Positions 22,998 through 29,888 of a DNA stretch of 64,000 nt are shown piece by piece. A program made the translations under genes and the position numbers. The notes below the pieces were generated by a model. The model saw nothing but the letters and a program-made list of their open reading frames with translations, did not search any database and was not told where the DNA came from. Each line of letters begins with the position of its first letter. Positions within the stretch are counted from its first letter, which is position 1. The stretch comes from a virus. Location of the stretch: positions 124,001 to 188,000 of IMG/VR virus record IMGVR_UViG_3300032242_002454; one strand, 5' to 3'.

Positions 22998-23213
22998 ATG
23001 GTCGTTAGAACAGCAGTAGAATTCATGAATGATCAATTAGCTGATAGAGTGAAGGTCTTACAAAAAGCTTTAAACCAAGCAGAAAATATTATAACCACTC
23101 TAGAAAAAGAAAACAACAATCTAAAAGACGTTCTTAATAATCTAACGTCAGAAAATAAGGAAGATTATATGCTTAATAGCGAGGCTTTTAATGAGCCAGT
23201 GTTTACGGTCTAA
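22998..23213 (+). CDS. coiled-coil protein, 71 aa
   Basis: ATG 22998 follows CAGGGAGGCTAATT. Residues about 12-55 show regular heptads (LADRVKVLQKALNQAENII; LEKENNNLKDVLNNL), a single long coiled coil. Function unknown. Confidence 0.65.
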   Translation: MVVRTAVEFMNDQLADRVKVLQKALNQAENIITTLEKENNNLKDVLNNLTSENKEDYMLNSEAFNEPVFTV

Positions 23214-23469
23214 AAATAAAAGAGTAATAACACAAATTGGTGAGAATGAATATTTGGTTGAAGGCGAAAGTGATTGGGCTAGATTTGGTTGTCAATCAGA
23301 TATATCAATAATAACTTCCGCTAATTTAGAAGGTGGCCCATTTTTATTAGTGGGCGATTCTTTTTTGGGTAAAGGTAAAATCTCAGCAATACAAAATATT
23401 GACAGTGGCAGAGATGGCTATATAATAATCAAAGTTACCTTATTCTCTAAAAAGGAAAAACATGATTAA
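23191..23469 (+). CDS. hypothetical protein, 92 aa
   Basis: 92 residues, overlapping the previous gene by 23 bp. A later ATG is absent before conserved-looking beta segments (RVITQIGENEYLVEG), so 23191 is kept. It looks like an all-beta protein. Function unknown. Confidence 0.55.
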   Translation: MSQCLRSKNKRVITQIGENEYLVEGESDWARFGCQSDISIITSANLEGGPFLLVGDSFLGKGKISAIQNIDSGRDGYIIIKVTLFSKKEKHD

Positions 23470-23584
23470 TGAATTGATTCCTATGATCGGATTTAATCAA
23501 GCTATGTTAATAGCTGGATATAATGAATATCAAACTCAACAAATAATTAAAGGGTCTACTTATGAGCCAACTTCACAAGAGTAA
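23462..23584 (+). CDS. tiny hypothetical protein, 40 aa
   Basis: ATG 23462 overlaps the previous stop and the frame runs to TAA 23582-23584. The N-terminal half is hydrophobic (ELIPMIGFNQAMLIAGY). Overlaps the PspC-like gene by 23 bp. Supported mainly by coupling. Confidence 0.45.
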   Translation: MINELIPMIGFNQAMLIAGYNEYQTQQIIKGSTYEPTSQE

Positions 23585-23747
23585 TAAGAATAGAGTTTTA
23601 TTTGGTGTTTGTGGAGGACTAGCAGAAAATCTAGGAGTAGATGCCGCCGTACTAAGAATAGGATTTGTTCTTGGAGCAATTTTTACTGGAAGTATTTTGT
23701 TTTGGGTTTACTTACTTTTTGCTTTAGTATTACCTACACAGGATTGA
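23562..23747 (+). CDS. PspC-domain membrane protein
   Basis: 61 residues matching the PspC core: RVLFGVCGGLAENLGVD, then AVLRIGFVLGAIF and a C-terminal membrane helix (LFWVYLLFALVLP). PspC is an inner-membrane sensor/effector of the phage-shock response in bacteria. A phage copy might protect or mimic the envelope stress system during infection; this role is inference. ATG 23562 overlaps the previous small ORF. Confidence 0.8.
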   Translation: MSQLHKSNKNRVLFGVCGGLAENLGVDAAVLRIGFVLGAIFTGSILFWVYLLFALVLPTQD

Positions 23748-23751
23748 TTCA

Positions 23752-24318
23752 ATGGACAGGATAGAAGGTGGTCAGAAAATTTTCTTTATCTCTGATCTTC
23801 ACCTTGGACATAAAAATATCATAGGATATTGTAATCGTCCATTCTCCACTGGAGAAGAAATGGATTCTCAAATTCTTTCTTCCATAAACGAAAAAGTCTC
23901 CCAAAACGATATTCTTTATGTTCTAGGAGATTTTTGCCATAAAGGTGGAGTTGCTCAATCTTATAGAGAAAGAATAGCTTGTGAAAATATTCATATGATT
24001 CTAGGTAATCATGATGAACCAACTAAATTTTCCACAGGATTTTCTAGTGTTGGCTATCAGAAAATGATTCTATATAAAAATCAAAAAATATTTATGTGTC
24101 ACTATCCCATGCGAAGCTGGCCTAGTAGTCACAAAAAAAGCTGGATGCTTTATGGTCATGTTCATAGCAGATTCCATCGTGAGGACGTTGTTTCTGGTAG
24201 CCTCACGCTTGATGTAGGCGTGGATAATAAAAGAGATGGGGTGACATTCGGTACTCCTTGGAGTTTTAAAGACGTTCAACAACAATTTCTGGCGAGAGCG
24301 AAAAATTTTTCAAGGTAG
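23752..24318 (+). CDS. metallophosphoesterase
   Basis: 188 residues with SDLHLGHKNII (about 14-24), GDFCHKGG (about 59-66), GNHDEP (about 84-89), MCHYP (about 118-122) and YGHVHSR (about 135-141). This is the calcineurin-like fold of the type seen in small phage and bacterial phosphoesterases starting FISDLHLGH. The substrate is unknown. It is the third phosphoesterase in the window. Confidence 0.85.
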   Translation: MDRIEGGQKIFFISDLHLGHKNIIGYCNRPFSTGEEMDSQILSSINEKVSQNDILYVLGDFCHKGGVAQSYRERIACENIHMILGNHDEPTKFSTGFSSVGYQKMILYKNQKIFMCHYPMRSWPSSHKKSWMLYGHVHSRFHREDVVSGSLTLDVGVDNKRDGVTFGTPWSFKDVQQQFLARAKNFSR

Positions 24319-24322
24319 CCTG

Positions 24323-24351
24323 TTGACAATGCCGATACCATACTGTACAAT
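24323..24351 (+). promoter_or_regulatory. sigma70-type promoter with CCGATA spacer
   Basis: TTGACA (24323-24328), 17-bp spacer containing ATGCCGATACC, TACAAT (24346-24351). Starts four bases after the phosphoesterase stop and leads into a structured leader. Confidence 0.85.
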
Positions 24352-24359
24352 CAAAGGAA

Positions 24360-24400
24360 CAACGAGGGTAAGATCAGTCGCCTGACTGAGCCTGTCGTTG
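24360..24400 (+). other. two-stem 5' leader structure
   Basis: An outer stem CAACGA (24360-24365)/TCGTTG (24395-24400) encloses a perfect hairpin TCAGTC (24374-24379), loop GCCT, GACTGA (24384-24389). It starts nine bases after the -10 box, so it is at the mRNA 5' end. It has no U-tract. Possible roles are mRNA stabilisation or translational control of the 24431 gene. Confidence 0.6.
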
Positions 24401-24430
24401 AAAGATTGGTTAAGAATTTGGAGGTTGATT

Positions 24431-24715
24431 ATGGCTGAAGTTACTACTACTGATAAGCAGACCCGTGTTCGTTGCAGTGATGATCAGTTTCTTGAGGCGG
24501 TTTTTAACAGCAGGACTTATGCTGAGATTGCTACTAAGACAGGTCAGAAGGTTGCTAGTACGATGGCTCGTTATGCTCGTACAAAGGCTGCTCTGGCTAA
24601 GAAGGGAATTGAACTTCCTGCTATGGAACGAGCAAAGCCTATTAAGACTATTGATAATGTCGAAGCTATGGCTGAGACAGTTCGCCGTCTAAAGGCTGCT
24701 CATTCTAACGGCTGA
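24431..24715 (+). CDS. putative helix-turn-helix DNA-binding protein, 94 aa
   Basis: ATG 24431, preceded by TTGGAGGTTGATT, is chosen over an upstream frame start at 24398 that lies in the leader. In the 94 residues, SDDQFLEAVFNSRTYAEIATKTGQ resembles a small helix-turn-helix (an A-E-I-A-x-x-T-G-x recognition pattern), followed by an Arg/Lys-rich helix. Own promoter, structured leader and less AT-rich codons imply strong expression. Target unknown. Confidence 0.6.
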   Translation: MAEVTTTDKQTRVRCSDDQFLEAVFNSRTYAEIATKTGQKVASTMARYARTKAALAKKGIELPAMERAKPIKTIDNVEAMAETVRRLKAAHSNG

Positions 24716-24734
24716 GTTTAGTTCAAACCAAATG

Positions 24735-24816
24735 CTTCCAACTACATCCCTCATAAATATTGTTAGAGACAACATAGACAAAATCTAACCAATCGTTATG
24801 ATATGTAGCTTGGAAG
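24735..24816 (+). repeat. long inverted repeat before tRNA
   Basis: CTTCCAACTACAT (24735-24747) is the reverse complement of ATGTAGCTTGGAAG (24803-24816) with one extra base, separated by 55 nt that include a TGTT/AACA hairpin (24761-24774). It fills the gene-free gap 24716-24822 immediately before the tRNA. It could be a structured RNA or a processing signal. Confidence 0.55.
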
Positions 24817-24822
24817 TATAAT

Positions 24823-24895
24823 GGCCCAGTAACCCAATGGCAGAGGTAGCGGACTTAAAATCCGTCAAGTATCAGTTCGAGTCTGATCTGGGCCA
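24823..24895 (+). tRNA. tRNA with UAA anticodon (Leu codon UUA) but class I fold
   Basis: A 73-nt cloverleaf: acceptor GGCCCAG/CTGGGCC, D-arm ACCC...GAGGT, anticodon stem GCGGA/TCCGT, loop CTTAAAA with TAA at 34-36, T-stem ATCAG/CTGAT with loop TTCGAGT. CCA is not encoded. The anticodon reads UUA (Leu), yet the variable loop (CAAGT) is only 5 nt whereas bacterial tRNA-Leu has a long variable arm. TATAAT lies directly upstream (24817-24822). Confidence 0.9.
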
Positions 24896-24939
24896 CTTTA
24901 ATGTGGTGTAAAAAGTAGACAAAATATATCTATCTTGGT

Positions 24940-24960
24940 GTATGTAATTGTGGCACATAC
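24940..24960 (+). other. hairpin next to an HNH gene ribosome binding site
   Basis: GTATGT (24940-24945) and ACATAC (24955-24960) form a 6-bp stem with a 9-nt loop, ending exactly at AAGGAG (24961-24966) before ATG 24973. Two GGTGTA motifs (24905, 24937) flank it. It may influence translation of the downstream nuclease, as leader hairpins do for some homing endonucleases. Confidence 0.45.
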
Positions 24961-24972
24961 AAGGAGATAGTT

Positions 24973-25443
24973 ATGAAAAAATGTTTGAAATGCTCCAAAG
25001 AATTTAAGAACAGGGTTGTGATTGATGGTGTTGAAAGGAATATACATAAAAGAAGTTATTGTTTAGAATGTTCCCCATTTGGAAAACGTAATACTAAAAG
25101 ACTACATATTCCACCAAGAGATACGAATAGCACAAAACACTGTACAAAATGCAGTCGTAAGTTTAAATGGACAAAAAACAATGTATGTTCCACATGTAGG
25201 ACATTTAAAAGAAGAAATAATCAAAGAATAAAGTCAATAGAATATCTTGGTGGTAAATGTACTGGCTGTGGAAATAAAGATCATGATGTTTTGACTTTTC
25301 ACCATAAGAACCCTAAAAATAAAAAATTTACCTTATGCCAAAGTTGGCACAGAGCTTGGAAAATACTTTTGTCAGAGATTAAAAAGTGCGAGCTACTTTG
25401 TGCTAATTGTCACATGAAACATCACAGAAAAGAAATGCTATGA
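24973..25443 (+). CDS. HNH endonuclease
   Basis: 156 residues. Zinc-binding CxxC pairs (CLKCSK, CLECS, CTKCSR, CSTCR) precede a nuclease core: CTGCG, LTFHHKNP (the HH of the His-metal finger) and ELLCANCHMKHH. This matches phage HNH homing endonucleases. It follows the tRNA directly and has its own ribosome binding site. The target site may be the tRNA or a neighbouring gene; not determinable here. Confidence 0.85.
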   Translation: MKKCLKCSKEFKNRVVIDGVERNIHKRSYCLECSPFGKRNTKRLHIPPRDTNSTKHCTKCSRKFKWTKNNVCSTCRTFKRRNNQRIKSIEYLGGKCTGCGNKDHDVLTFHHKNPKNKKFTLCQSWHRAWKILLSEIKKCELLCANCHMKHHRKEML

Positions 25444-25661
25444 CATTCGACCACTGGCTAAATGAAATTGAAGGATATAGCGTTAGACACGAAAGAGCTA
25501 TGACCGACATAAGAAACTGTGTTGCAAAAGGAGAAACTGACGATATAATTAAGTGGCTGATGGCAGCTTATGCTATGGGCCATGAACAGGGTTATGATGT
25601 TGGTCATTATGATGGTAAGAAAAACTGCAAACAACATTTTGATGAATATGGATGGGTATAA
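25440..25661 (+). CDS. hypothetical protein, 73 aa
   Basis: ATG 25440 overlaps the HNH stop; an upstream in-frame start at 25407 is rejected. The 73 residues are acidic and helical with a His/Gly-rich segment (GHEQGYDVGHYDG). Function unknown. Confidence 0.6.
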   Translation: MTFDHWLNEIEGYSVRHERAMTDIRNCVAKGETDDIIKWLMAAYAMGHEQGYDVGHYDGKKNCKQHFDEYGWV

Positions 25662-25663
25662 TT

Positions 25664-25876
25664 ATGGAAATCCACAACAAAAAACATATCACAATGACTC
25701 CTGACGATGTTAAAAAAGCTATTGAGAGATATATTGATGATGAAATCGTTAGTACTGAAACTGGTTGTGATATTAAGTTTATTGTACATGATATTTATCA
25801 GAAAGATAGTTTGACCGGATATTATAAGTCAGAATTTGTTGGTGCTGAAGTTGTGGTGCGTCCTAATGAGAGCTGA
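25664..25876 (+). CDS. hypothetical protein, paralog of the 3492 gene
   Basis: ATG 25664 (an in-frame start at 25652 is less likely) gives 70 residues. MEIHNKKHITMTPDDVKKAI matches the N-terminus of the 3492-3698 protein, and both end with a short strand. Function unknown. Confidence 0.65.
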   Translation: MEIHNKKHITMTPDDVKKAIERYIDDEIVSTETGCDIKFIVHDIYQKDSLTGYYKSEFVGAEVVVRPNES

Positions 25877-26099
25877 ATTTTTAATGGGCAAAGCATCTAA
25901 AGATAGCCCATATATTCCAAAAAGAGGAGAAACTATCCAGTATGATAGACTGGGTGATGGAACTTGGCTAACTATTCATGTTGGTGATGGTAAAACTCCA
26001 GTTAAAGATCTCCCTGCAATAGCTGATTATGATATTCGTGAACGAGTTAGGATCTTGGAAGAAAAAATAGCAAAATTAGAAAATGATCGAAGAATATGA
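25866..26099 (+). CDS. small protein with GDGKTPVKDLP motif
   Basis: ATG 25866 overlaps the previous stop region; ATG 25884 is an alternative. The 77-residue product contains TIHVGDGKTPVKDLPAI, a motif common at the N-terminal region of phage baseplate or tail-fibre proteins (short GDGxTPxxDLP beta motif), followed by a coiled coil (RVRILEEKIAKLEN). It is too short to be a fibre by itself, so it may be a chaperone, a trimerisation piece or a remnant. No enzymatic role inferred. Confidence 0.6.
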   Translation: MRAEFLMGKASKDSPYIPKRGETIQYDRLGDGTWLTIHVGDGKTPVKDLPAIADYDIRERVRILEEKIAKLENDRRI

Positions 26100-26382
26100 A
26101 AACTGGGAAGATAGTATAAGAAGAACTTTTATAGAATTGGCAAATTATATGGAACAACATTCTAATCCTATTGAATATTTAATTGAATTTGCTTGGGCAA
26201 ATGGTGCTGATCGTTTTGTTGTAAATAATGCCAAGGATGAATTGAAAAAACTTCAAGAAAATAATATTGCTAATCCTGTTGCTTGGGCTAGAATAAATAA
26301 ACGTGGGGATTTGTTTGATCCTCGTTTATGTAATAATATTCATGTTGATCAAAGTTCTGTGGTTCCACTATACAGGAAGTAA
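26083..26382 (+). CDS. hypothetical protein, 99 aa
   Basis: 99 residues from ATG 26083, overlapping the previous gene by 17 bp. Helical and acidic at the N-terminus. No family recognised. Confidence 0.65.
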   Translation: MIEEYENWEDSIRRTFIELANYMEQHSNPIEYLIEFAWANGADRFVVNNAKDELKKLQENNIANPVAWARINKRGDLFDPRLCNNIHVDQSSVVPLYRK

Positions 26383-26384
26383 AA

Positions 26385-26711
26385 ATGAGACCAAGAGGAA
26401 ATAGATTGTGTCGAGCAGAAGTAAAAAATCATAATCCAAAATCTCCAATAGATACTTTTGTTCTTGTTACAGTAAGAGAATGTAATGATTGCGATGGAGG
26501 TACATACATTGATGAGATCAACACTGCTGCTCAATTTTTAGCAACTGAAAATGAATCATGTGATGAGCCTTTCTATCAGATTTATGGAAGAAGATACATG
26601 GACGATATAATGTCTGGTCCGATGTTTCTTGCAGAGTTTTATGACTTGGATAAAGCTCTCAATTTTCTATATTATTTAACTGGTGAAGAAGCCAAAGTTG
26701 TTTCTTACTAA
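26385..26711 (+). CDS. hypothetical protein, 108 aa
   Basis: 108 residues from ATG 26385, following AGGAAGTAAA. Contains a CNDCDGG motif near residue 29 and an acidic middle. The single CxxC is not enough to define a zinc finger. Function unknown. Confidence 0.65.
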   Translation: MRPRGNRLCRAEVKNHNPKSPIDTFVLVTVRECNDCDGGTYIDEINTAAQFLATENESCDEPFYQIYGRRYMDDIMSGPMFLAEFYDLDKALNFLYYLTGEEAKVVSY

Positions 26712-26712
26712 T

Positions 26713-27234
26713 ATGATTAATAGTAAATACAAAATTGATTTATCTGATTTTTATAGTGATGACGGTGGGTATTGTACACTATTTAAATTGCTTAATGAGC
26801 CATCACTAGGATTCAAAGAATTCATTTCCAAATCTAGAGCAAAATATGCTAGGAGAATTCAGATAAGACTAAGTAAACTTAATCTTGCACCAAAAGTATA
26901 TTCTAGAGTATGCAAGATGACTTATAATGGATTTTTTCCGGGCAAAAAAAGTGGTTGGGGATATGTCACAGAATTAGCTAAAACTGGAAATAAAAAAGTT
27001 AGATTATGCAATATACAGAGATTGGTTGATGTTATTTACGATAGAACAAAATTAAAATTTTGGGACTGTCATTGGGCTAATCTTGGATATATTATAAGAA
27101 AAGGCAAAAGAAAATTGGTTTGTATTGATACTGGTAAAGAAACTTGGGATGGTTATGCTAATTATTTTGGAAATATTGATCCTGGCCCAAAGTGTTCGTA
27201 TTGTTTAAAATATAAATGTAGGTGTGTAGAATAA
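26713..27234 (+). CDS. hypothetical protein, 173 aa
   Basis: ATG 26713 is chosen over an upstream frame start at 26683 because it follows the previous stop by one base. The 173-residue product is basic and Tyr-rich, ending in CSYCLKYKCRC, a possible zinc or disulphide end. Its stop overlaps the epimerase ATG. No family recognised. Confidence 0.65.
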   Translation: MINSKYKIDLSDFYSDDGGYCTLFKLLNEPSLGFKEFISKSRAKYARRIQIRLSKLNLAPKVYSRVCKMTYNGFFPGKKSGWGYVTELAKTGNKKVRLCNIQRLVDVIYDRTKLKFWDCHWANLGYIIRKGKRKLVCIDTGKETWDGYANYFGNIDPGPKCSYCLKYKCRCVE

Positions 27235-28121
27235 TGAAATATCTTATAGCTGGTGGTGCTGGTTTTATAGGTAGTCATATTGCAGATACTCTTTTAGATA
27301 TGGGTCATGATGTTATAATTATTGATAATCTATCTACAGGAAAAAAAAGTAACATACCTAATAGAGCTACTTTTGTAGAATTAGATATAGCTAAATCTCC
27401 TATAGAAATTTTATCATCTTTTTTTGATGGAGTAACCGCAGTATTCCATTGTGCCGCATTACCCAATGTTCAGTTTTCTATAGAACAACCTTTGGATTCT
27501 AATAAAGCTAATGTAGATACTACTATTAAAATTTTAGAGTCTATGAGAATCAAAAAAATTAAGAAGATTATATACAGCAGTTCTTGTTCTATATATGGAG
27601 ATGCTATACAGATACCTACTACTGAAAATGAAACTATTAAACCATTAAGCCCATACGCTTTACAGAAATATATTGGAGAAGAATACTGTTCCCTTTATTA
27701 TAGGCTTTACAATATAGAATATGTTGCTTTGCGTTATTTTAATGTATATGGTGAACGAATGACTGATACTGGAGCTTATGTTAGTGTATTGAGTCACTTT
27801 TTAAGAGCTTACAAAAATAATCAGCCGTTAAATATTACTAATACTGGAGAACAAAAAAGAGATTTTGTATATGTAAAAGACATAGCCAAAGCAAATGTTT
27901 TGGCTGCATTAAAAAATATTGGTGGTGAAACTATATTAAACTTAGGATCAGGTAATAACTATTCTATAAATTCTATTGCTAGTTGGTTTAATCATAATAT
28001 TGTTTATGGAGAATCTAGAATAGAACCATTTGAAACTTTAGCTGACATAAATAAAGCTAAAAATATATTGAATTGGTTACCAAAAGTAAATTTAAAATCA
28101 TGGGTAATGCAAAATATTTAA
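27234..28121 (+). CDS. NAD-dependent nucleotide-sugar epimerase/dehydratase
   Basis: 295 residues. GGAGFIGSH (about 6-14) is the Rossmann dinucleotide site; SSSCSIYGD (about 114-122) and YALQK (about 141-145, YxxxK) carry the short-chain dehydrogenase catalytic Ser/Tyr/Lys; RYFNVYG and GEQKRDFVYVKDIA follow as in UDP-glucose 4-epimerase-type enzymes. It would interconvert UDP-sugars. In a phage, with the glycosyltransferase at 45110, it could modify phage DNA, virion proteins or host surface glycans. ATG 27234 is preferred over GTG 27222. Confidence 0.9.
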   Translation: MKYLIAGGAGFIGSHIADTLLDMGHDVIIIDNLSTGKKSNIPNRATFVELDIAKSPIEILSSFFDGVTAVFHCAALPNVQFSIEQPLDSNKANVDTTIKILESMRIKKIKKIIYSSSCSIYGDAIQIPTTENETIKPLSPYALQKYIGEEYCSLYYRLYNIEYVALRYFNVYGERMTDTGAYVSVLSHFLRAYKNNQPLNITNTGEQKRDFVYVKDIAKANVLAALKNIGGETILNLGSGNNYSINSIASWFNHNIVYGESRIEPFETLADINKAKNILNWLPKVNLKSWVMQNI

Positions 28122-28131
28122 GGAAATTATA

Positions 28132-28482
28132 ATGCCATATATTAAAGAAGAAAATAGACTTACTCTTGATGAATGTATTGATCATATGGTGGTTTGTTTG
28201 AAAAATAGTGCTTTCAGAGCATCATTTGATCCAAATAAAAATAATTATATGAAGGAAGAACTAAGTAATGAAGATGTTTTAGCTATAGTTGGAGATATTA
28301 ATTACTGTATTTCTCGTGTTGTTTCTAAGCTAATGGGCAAGGTATCGTATTCTAAAATAGCAATGATTACAGGAGTATTAGAAAATATAAAGCAAGAGTT
28401 TTATCGTAGAATTGGTGTATCTTTAGAAGATAAGAAAATTATAGAAAATGGAGATATACCAGAATACAAAAGGTTATGCTAA
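28132..28482 (+). CDS. conserved-type phage protein, 116 aa (MPYI family)
   Basis: 116 residues starting MPYIKEENR, with GDINYCISRVV in the middle and EFYRRIGVSLEDKKIIENGD at the end. This layout is familiar from small uncharacterised phage proteins that begin MPYI (I believe a DUF6899-type family, recalled, not checked). AAGGAAATTATA precedes the ATG. Function unknown. Confidence 0.7.
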   Translation: MPYIKEENRLTLDECIDHMVVCLKNSAFRASFDPNKNNYMKEELSNEDVLAIVGDINYCISRVVSKLMGKVSYSKIAMITGVLENIKQEFYRRIGVSLEDKKIIENGDIPEYKRLC

Positions 28483-29195
28483 AAAACACAAAAAAGAATG
28501 ATTATTCATTAATCTCAAAAAAAGAACTAGAAAAATTATTAAATGAAGGATTGAATTTTACAGAAATAGGTTCTCTTTATGGTAGAAATCTGCACTATAT
28601 TAGAACGATATGTAAAAAATACAATCTTAAAATTAAATCAAAGGCGACTGTCTGTTTAAACTGTCAAAAAAAGTTTAAGCATAAAGCAACCATCCCAGCC
28701 AAATACTGTTCCACAAAATGTCGATCTGCACATTGGCCAAAAATAAATAAAGAAAAGCATAAAGAATTAGTTAAAAAATCTAGATTTAAGTGTCATCCAG
28801 TAAAATGCAGAAAATGTAACAATAATATATCAGATAATAATAGAAAATCTGGTTTGGTTTACTGTAGTGATTTATGTAGAAAACAGAATAAGACGATATC
28901 TGATAAACAAAGTCGAGATAAAAAATATAAACAATTTGGTCTTTACAAAATATCTATAGGATGTCAAAATTGCGGATATAATAAATGTTCTGGTTCTTTA
29001 GATTTTCATCATGTCAATCCACAAACAAAATCGACTAGAATAAGCTGTGGACTCTGGAAAGCTAATACTGAAGTATTTCAAAAAGAACTGTTAAAATGTA
29101 TATTACTATGTAAAAATTGTCATTATGAAGCACATAATCAGATTCTTATTATAGAAGGAAATGAAGGACAATGGAATTGTATATACCAAAATTAA
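28476..29195 (+). CDS. HNH endonuclease with DNA-binding N-terminus
   Basis: 239 residues, overlapping the previous gene by 7 bp. The N-terminus (ELEKLLNEGLNFTEIGSLYG) looks like a helix-turn-helix, then zinc-finger pairs (CLNCQK, CSTKC, CRKCN), and a C-terminal core CQNCGY, LDFHHVNP and CILLCKNCHYEAHN of the His-metal-finger HNH type. Probably a mobile endonuclease. Not next to an RNA gene, unlike the other two HNH genes. Confidence 0.85.
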   Translation: MLKNTKKNDYSLISKKELEKLLNEGLNFTEIGSLYGRNLHYIRTICKKYNLKIKSKATVCLNCQKKFKHKATIPAKYCSTKCRSAHWPKINKEKHKELVKKSRFKCHPVKCRKCNNNISDNNRKSGLVYCSDLCRKQNKTISDKQSRDKKYKQFGLYKISIGCQNCGYNKCSGSLDFHHVNPQTKSTRISCGLWKANTEVFQKELLKCILLCKNCHYEAHNQILIIEGNEGQWNCIYQN

Positions 29196-29196
29196 A

Positions 29197-29204
29197 GGTG
29201 TATA
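29197..29204 (+). promoter_or_regulatory. GGTGTATA element (candidate late promoter)
   Basis: GGTGTATA just after the HNH stop, in the 65-bp gap before the 29261 gene; a GGCG/CGCC hairpin with GTATAAA follows (about 29210-29232). Same motif as at 21329, 22953 and 55304. Confidence 0.4.
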
Positions 29205-29260
29205 AATTATTAAGAATGGCGATATTAAAGAGTATAAACGCCTAAAATAAAGAGGCCAAA

Positions 29261-29572
29261 ATGTCTAAAAATATTGATGATGTAATTAAAGAGGTAATGA
29301 AAAGCAATAAGGAGATTCATACTATGGACGCTCATATCTCTAAAGACATTACCGATCTAAAAAAGAGCATCAAAAATATTGAGAATAAGATCAAAATGAT
29401 AGATAATAAAATGGATCAAACCATAGATCTATTAAATACTTTCATTACTCTTATTACTGAACAGGATGATATAGATCTTGATGATGAAGAAGAGAATGAG
29501 GATTGGACTCCTTATGATCAACAAGAAGATTATCAAGCTGATGATGAAGATGAGGAAGAAGAACAATACTAA
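29261..29572 (+). CDS. acidic coiled-coil protein, 103 aa
   Basis: 103 residues. The middle (DLKKSIKNIENKIKMIDNK) is a coiled coil and the last 30 residues are almost entirely Asp/Glu. Preceded by AAAGAGGCC. The arrangement suggests an oligomeric acidic protein; function unknown. Confidence 0.7.
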   Translation: MSKNIDDVIKEVMKSNKEIHTMDAHISKDITDLKKSIKNIENKIKMIDNKMDQTIDLLNTFITLITEQDDIDLDDEEENEDWTPYDQQEDYQADDEDEEEEQY

Positions 29573-29823
29573 TGGCTAGTTTAGCTCTACTAGTAACAAT
29601 AATTTTTTTATCTGTGCTAATAATAGGTCCAATTAGTTATATTCTATCATTATTTTCTTGGATGCCAAATTTAATCAAATGGATAATGGCAATAGTTTGT
29701 ATTTTTGTTGGGGGTTGGGTTTGTTTTCTACCTATACCCTTTTTAAGAGCTTTGGGATTAATTGATATAGCAATAGGATTAAAGATCATATCGGATAGCA
29801 CACAAAAGAAAAGTGATGCTTGA
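29572..29823 (+). CDS. small membrane protein, 83 aa
   Basis: ATG 29572 overlaps the previous stop. Three hydrophobic stretches (LLVTIIFLSVLII; WIMAIVCIFVGGWVCFL; ALGLIDIAIGLKII) suggest two or three transmembrane helices. Its stop overlaps the rIIA promoter -35. Function unknown. Confidence 0.65.
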   Translation: MASLALLVTIIFLSVLIIGPISYILSLFSWMPNLIKWIMAIVCIFVGGWVCFLPIPFLRALGLIDIAIGLKIISDSTQKKSDA

Positions 29824-29848
29824 CAAGACCGTATGCCGATGGTATACT
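29820..29848 (+). promoter_or_regulatory. promoter for the rIIA-like gene
   Basis: TTGACA (29820-29825), 17-bp spacer containing GTATGCCGATGG, TATACT (29843-29848). CCGAT sits closer to the -10 than in the others. Confidence 0.85.
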
Positions 29849-29888
29849 TGAGCCATCACAGGAACGATAACACTTTTGGAGAATAAAG

